From the NCBI GenBank assembly GCA_022266195.1, contig WHVY01000004.1:4667501-4731500 (forward strand): a stretch of 64,000 bases of DNA, read 5' to 3'. The position numbers and the translations under genes were made by a program. This stretch comes from Tetranychus cinnabarinus (lineage: Eukaryota > Arthropoda > Arachnida > Trombidiformes > Tetranychidae). Positions 58,646 to 64,000 of the stretch are shown here, piece after piece. The notes under the pieces were generated by a model, which was not told the DNA's origin, did no database searches, and was given only the letters and a program-made list of their open reading frames with translations. Every line of letters begins with the position of its first letter. The first letter of the stretch is position 1.

Positions 58646-61600
58646 TCATTTGGAGCTGACCTTTTTGAAAGCTGAATCAACGCTACCTATGATAAGACTA
58701 GTGGGCGCTATTAAAACCTTTGATGGAGGTGGTTGAGGTGAGGGTGAATGTGATGAAGATGATGATGGACTGTTGGTATTTCGAGTTCCCGATAGAAGAT
58801 CAGTACCTGGACCTGTCGGTGGTGATGGTGATAAAGGTTTATGTTCAGGAGATTTGGATAAAGATGATGCTCGGTGGGCTCGAGTTGGCGTTACACTTCC
58901 ATTACTGTGCGGTGGCTCGGAGGAAACATTGGTATCAAAAGAGTCCCTTGAAACATCTCGAGAGATCATATCAATTCCAGGCGAGTCTCCAGAATCTCTT
59001 GATTCAGCTAAAGATGAATAACGTGAATTGTTTGAGCGTGACATGCGTTGATGTCGACGATTCTTTGCACGACGATTGCTAAACCAAACCTGAAAAAACA
59101 AAACAAAAAAAATTAGTAAAGAATTAAATTCATAGATTAAAAAAAAATCTAACCAAATTAATCTGAAAAAAATGAAAACTTGAAATGATCGATCATAATA
59201 TGATCATCAGATATCAACAAAACTCTTAGCGCCATCTCTTTGTATTAAATTTTATTCAAACTCTTAAATCAAATGACCAGAGAAAGAGAAGTGTTTCACT
59301 TTCTTTTAATTAATCTTCTTTTACGTAAGATGGCAACAGTTAAGGGCCATTAGATTTCAACTCTTTGATCAACTGTTTTTGTTTTGTTGTCGTATTTTGT
59401 TGAGGAAATATTAACAATTATCAATTTTAAATTGTTAACTTCTGAATTGCTCTATTTATATTCACATTTTGATATGTTCAAGAATAGATGTTTCATTAAA
59501 TGTGTACAAATTTGTCTGCCATTGATTTATTGATTGTTAGCCAGTTTATAATATAAGTAACCTATCATCAAACCAGGTATCCACCAAGTAACTCATAAAG
59601 AGGCTGAACAAATAATCAGATTGTGATTAAATTAAAAAGGTAAACCTTTTCCTTTTATTAAATCGCTGAGTTGTTTCTTTCTTCCCTTTCCTCACCCTAT
59701 TAATCTACTAACTGAGCAAAGATAAACATTCTTTCGCAAACTTCCCATGTTCGATTGATTTTGTAACCACTGTCACACTATTAATAACTAATCGTTTTCA
59801 ATCTAAACTTGTTTCTCTTTTTTTCAACTATAGATTGATTTGATCGTTTCCAAATTTCATTGTGGCAGATTGAATTGAACCAATTTTGTCATTATTAGGA
59901 AAAAAGGGTTAATAAGCATACTCATCAATATTGGCTTACTGTTGACTCAACAACTCTGCAATCTGGTAATTTACATCAATTGACAATGAATTGGATAAAA
60001 GAGGTTGTTGCTTTAAACAAGTCTATTGTCATTAAAATTGGGTTTCAATGATTGAACGATACTCAAGGAATCAAAAAGGATAAAAAAATTTCATCCATTC
60101 ATAACCAGTCTGTAGGTTTTGTTAAATATGCTGATGATGATAATAATAGCTGAAATTATCAAAAGATTATCGGACCTAAATGTTATTTGATGGGGAAAAA
60201 TCAAGCAAAAGGGACACTATTGAGTTCATCTATTTTATTATTTTATTGGACAATCGTGAAGCATAAAGAAATATTAACTGATTAGATCCAATTAATTGTA
60301 CCTGTTGATAACTACTGTATTCATATATCAGAGCAATTTGAGATAAATGTAAAGCTTGGTGGATCGTTGGAAAAAGTATTAGAGCCGAAAGGAGAGAAAG
60401 ATGATGATGGAGACCAACAATAATCATGGATATAAATATAGGCAGACGATAAAATTGACTTCTTACCGAGTAACCGAAGTGGCTAATGACTTGAAGAATC
60501 ACTTTAAACAAGATAAATTCAATTTCATCAAAGTCAATGAAAGAAAAGTAATCAAGATGATGGTAGGCATGCTTTTATTCATTTAAATAAGAATAGTATC
60601 AGAAAAGAATGAAAAACCATGTTGCTGTTAATGATGATGATGCTGATGAACAAGTGATGATGTCTATAAGAAAGATCCGGAATCGGAAATCTAGACATTG
60701 TAATGAAATTGTTATTATATTTATAATCACCCATCGTCTTTATGAAGCACCCAATCGTGACCATAAAAAGGTAACTTCGATTTACCCTGGACGCGATTCA
60801 GATGATAAAAGTTATAAATATATAAAAGACAGTCATCACCATCACTATCGCCATCATCATCATCATTATTATTATTACTGTGTGTTGATGATTATTATTA
60901 CTTTTATCATTATTACCATTTAGATTTAAACTTTCTTTTTCCACTGTTTCAAATATTTCATTGGTAATGGTTTTTCTGTGAACAAGTATTATATTTAGCC
61001 GCTAATCATCATTTAGCTAAATTCAGATTGATAACTATTATTACCAATCAATGTATTTCACTAACTTTATTATTTCTTCTCTTATTTCTTGCTCTCCCCC
61101 CATCTTCAGGTTACCTGATCAATGAGCCCTGTCATTAACTAAATATCTTATAATCTGGTCTCCATCTTGTTTGTAAAAAGGCAACTCAAGTGATTTGCTA
61201 GTTACATTATAGTTACAATATCGTGATAACTATTGTAAAATGTATTTCGATTAAATGGAATTGAAACAAGTTGCAATGTTAAAGGCGCGTTAACCAATCA
61301 CTTTACCTGTATACTGCTTAAGGTATTTGGACTCATCATTTTTTCATGGTCAACGCTTGCTACAATAGCCATTTCTATTCAATAGTAACCCTTCTTTTTT
61401 TTCTTGCCTCTATACTTTATAGGTATTGGTATTTCAATTTGATTCATTAATTTTTACAAATTGATAATTGACTGAATGAACTCAATCACTTTGCCTCCCC
61501 ATTGACGGATTATTATTTAACTACATGTTTTTAAAGAAAGTAATGAATGATACACATGAATGTTCCATCTCCTGAACCTAATATGGCCACAAAACCAGTT

Positions 61601-64000
61601 ATATTTTCATCATCTTATTAATAATTAAGTACCATGACGATCATCATACATCTTTTAGACTACACAATTACGAGTTACCAAATCTTGTTTGGAATAATGG
61701 AAAAGTTGAAGTAAAAAAAACTCTTTAAGGTCAAGACTACTTGATGATGAGAAAACATAGGACGCCAACAGCTACAGTGATGACCACAAGAAATGGTGGC
61801 GTTGATTATTATTTGATATAACAATTCAAACTTGAAATGATAGTTGAAAAACAAAACACCCTGAAAGCTGAGGATACATAAAGAGCAATTGTTAACAACA
61901 GTGAGAAACAAAAAAGCAAAGTCAAAATGAATATGAAAAGAAGACAAGGAGAGTAACCATATTTGAATTGTCAGACTATCTTTTACAATCTTGACAGTTT
62001 AAACACCTTTCTCAATACCTGATATAAGCCTATGTGACAACAAAAAACGCAATATGGACACGATTCCAGTGCCTATGAACTCTGAAAGCTTGGTATTGGT
62101 GAAGCGAGATGCAGCTAAATAGGCTTATGATTAAACGCTATCATAACCATCAAGTTTTTATAACAAAGTGTTGATGGCTATTGCTGTTAATGTTAATTCT
62201 CCATGGTAACATTTGTTTCTCTCCTTCTCTTGTTAACAACAAAATTACCAGATTTTAATTTAACCATTTGATTAGCTCTAACTGTGTTTTACATTATTTT
62301 TAGGCCCTTTTATCATATATTTTTCAATCACACTCAGTGTAAGTTTCTGCTTGATCAGGATTCAGGCGTAGGCCCTTTTAAATTGAGCTGTAAATGCCCA
62401 TCAAATACCTTGTTAACTTATTGATTTGTAAAATCAATTTCCCATCCGATTTTACTTATTCATTGCCCTTTTCTTTTTCTCTTTCACAGAACTAACCAGA
62501 TGAAATCAATGGATTGAATGAATTACATTTTACCTAAAAAATAGTTGATACAACTAAAGGCCAACTGTGGAGAGGATATGAAATTTTGAAGCTTCAACAG
62601 AAAAAAAAGAAACGTCAATTGAATGTGATAGGTAAAGTTACGTAGAGATGTTTCTTTGCATTCCTATCTTCACTCTTTCGTCGAGATAATTCAAAATTTT
62701 GGTCATTTCTTCACCTTTGACTGTTAAAGGGCTATTTGAAGAGAAGAAGCAATCTCAACAATCAGATAGACCATTCGAAATCTTTTCTTGCTTTCTTTAA
62801 AAGAAACGATTTCGGTGGCCAAACGATATGTTTCAAGCTTCATTTATTTATAATTTTATCATGTTCCTGAAAACATGATCATTCAACCAAGGCATATTAA
62901 TATATCTTCCGGGAAGTTTACCTTTATAACATTTTTTCTCTTCTTTTCATTTAATCTTGTTTTGATCTTTTTTTCAGTATGAAGATGCTTTCTTACAAAT
63001 CACTCCGTCAATCAATTTGTAAAGTGTGTTTTTTCCCTTACAATTCAAGCTGATTATTTCAGGCAAGTCAGTTTTTGGTTAACTACTGATGCACAGCAAA
63101 AAAAAACAATCTGATTGATTAACACTTTTTTTCTAGATGAAAAAAGACTTAAAGCAAACATTGATGGCTACATTTTTTTGGATGATTGAACAATTAATCT
63201 TGACCAATGAATGAGTATAATGGATATCATTTAATGATCAACTCTAATCATTTTATGTTTTCATTTTTTACCAGTTGAGTTAAATTTAACTTGGTCAAGC
63301 TTCAATTCTTACCTGAACGCGAGCTTCAGAGAGGTTTGTTTGTTGGGCAAGTCTTTCACGAGTTGAAACACAAGGATATTGTGTTTTCTCAAATTCTTGT
63401 TCCAATATTTCTAGTTGATCTTGAGAAAAGGTGGTTCGATTTCGACGGAATTTGGCAGCAGAATCTGAGGCGGAACTGAAAGTTAAATGCTCGAAGCCGA
63501 GACTAGGTTGATTGGGATTGGTCATTGAACTAAGATTGGGTGATGAGCTTTCGCTGTTTATTCCGCTGCCACATTTATCCTCCTTATCTTCCTCTTTAAT
63601 ATCTGAATCGAGAAAATATGGAAAAATTTAAAAGGTAATTAATTAATTTATGCAGTCTAAATGACTTTTTCCAATGTTCCTCTAAACATTAATTGGTTGA
63701 ATATTTACTATTTGATATGTCAATTATTGTGTGTATTTACCATTTTCAGTGAAATAGTAACTTTGTGTTTAATCAGGTTTCAATTAATAATGTATTGCAA
63801 GATAGTTGAGTAAATATTCAAGTCAAACAATTAATTACCCGAATAACCCATTACTGTAGTCGAGCACAAATTAACATTTTCAAATTTTTACCTTGTTCTC
63901 TTCCAGATTCACCGTCAACTTCCCTTATTTGAATTGATGGATGGATAAGATTTGAATTTGGTAAACCCATTGGCTGCCAAAAAGGTTGACCAGTTGGAGG
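58646..64000 (-). CDS. eyg: eyegone (Pax-type homeobox gene), 3' part, truncated by window edge
   Basis: Three exons are visible: (64000)..63892, 63602..63313 and 59089..58646, phases 1 and 0; earlier exons, with the paired-type domain, lie beyond the edge. The protein is a nuclear DNA-binding regulator; in Drosophila eyegone promotes eye-disc growth. The homeodomain begins FRRNRTTFSQDQLEILEQEF and contains YPCVSTRERL, SEARVQ|VWFSNRRAK and RRHQRM. YPCVSTRERL and RRHQRM are eyegone signatures that separate it from Pax6 and Pax3/7. Homeodomain position 50 is Ser, as in Pax proteins; position 56 is Asn where Trp is usual (RRAKNRR). The splice within the homeodomain after VQ is a typical Paired-class site. 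The Ser/Pro-rich 147-residue last exon ends KKVSSK. Its neighbour is the visual G-beta gene. Confidence 0.9.
59090..63312 (-). other. 4.2-kb intron of eyegone
   Basis: Separates the homeodomain exons (donor CAG|GTAAGA, acceptor TTTTTTCAG). It contains CAT/CAC-type simple repeats near 60,835-60,880 and two GCCATCT motifs in inverted orientation at 59,231-59,237 and 59,328-59,334. No gene supported. Confidence 0.65.

Noticed and set aside
58720..59082. 120-codon and 82-codon plus-strand frames
   Set aside because: Antisense to the last eyegone exon.
1..64000. CRISPR arrays, bacterial-type operons, or horizontally transferred genes
   Set aside because: No regularly spaced repeats with unique spacers, no Shine-Dalgarno-linked gene strings, and all recognised genes have ordinary animal homologs with eukaryotic splice sites.

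Overview
The window reads as AT-rich nuclear DNA from a chelicerate, most likely a spider mite (Tetranychus or a close relative). The evidence is eukaryotic genes with GT-AG introns (many 70-600 bp, a few of several kb), an arthropod gene set (eyegone, a photoreceptor-type G-beta, MSL2, a prokineticin/astakine-type cytokine), and an SDHB whose 299-residue numbering puts Ile at position 260, the position named for Tetranychus urticae. The species call is inference. No CRISPR, operon or other prokaryotic structure was seen, and no tRNA or rRNA gene was recognised by eye.

Layout. 1-14,556 is almost empty; only one exon of an unrecognised minus-strand gene (14,557-14,772) borders it. 17,287-21,614 is a compact cluster: ESS2 (+), SBP2 (-) and HP1 (+). 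ESS2 and SBP2 end tail to tail on one shared TTAA. 22,496-35,495 is a five-exon minus-strand gene for a 674-residue single-pass membrane protein I do not recognise. Its 6.2-kb first intron holds a complete Tc1-type transposon (31,517-32,801) with an intact transposase. 36,500-41,850 is repeat-rich: an inverted-repeat element, three TA-flanked MITE-like elements, and a small secreted prokineticin/astakine-like gene (39,045-40,090). 44,229-45,696 encodes a secreted 14-cysteine protein.

47,508-58,645 is gene-dense: MSL2 (+), SDHB (-), a corkscrew/SHP2 phosphatase (+) and a G-beta subunit closest to the arthropod visual G-beta (-). SDHB and the phosphatase share a 291-bp divergent promoter; MSL2/SDHB and phosphatase/G-beta are convergent pairs. 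58,646-64,000 is the 3' part of the Pax-type homeobox gene eyegone (-), running off the right edge.

Functional themes are chromatin and RNA processing (HP1, MSL2, ESS2), selenoprotein synthesis (SBP2), receptor tyrosine kinase signalling (SHP2), respiration (SDHB), and eye development and phototransduction (eyegone, G-beta). All multi-exon models were assembled by hand from splice signals and reading phase; every internal junction listed is phase-consistent, but none has transcript support here.
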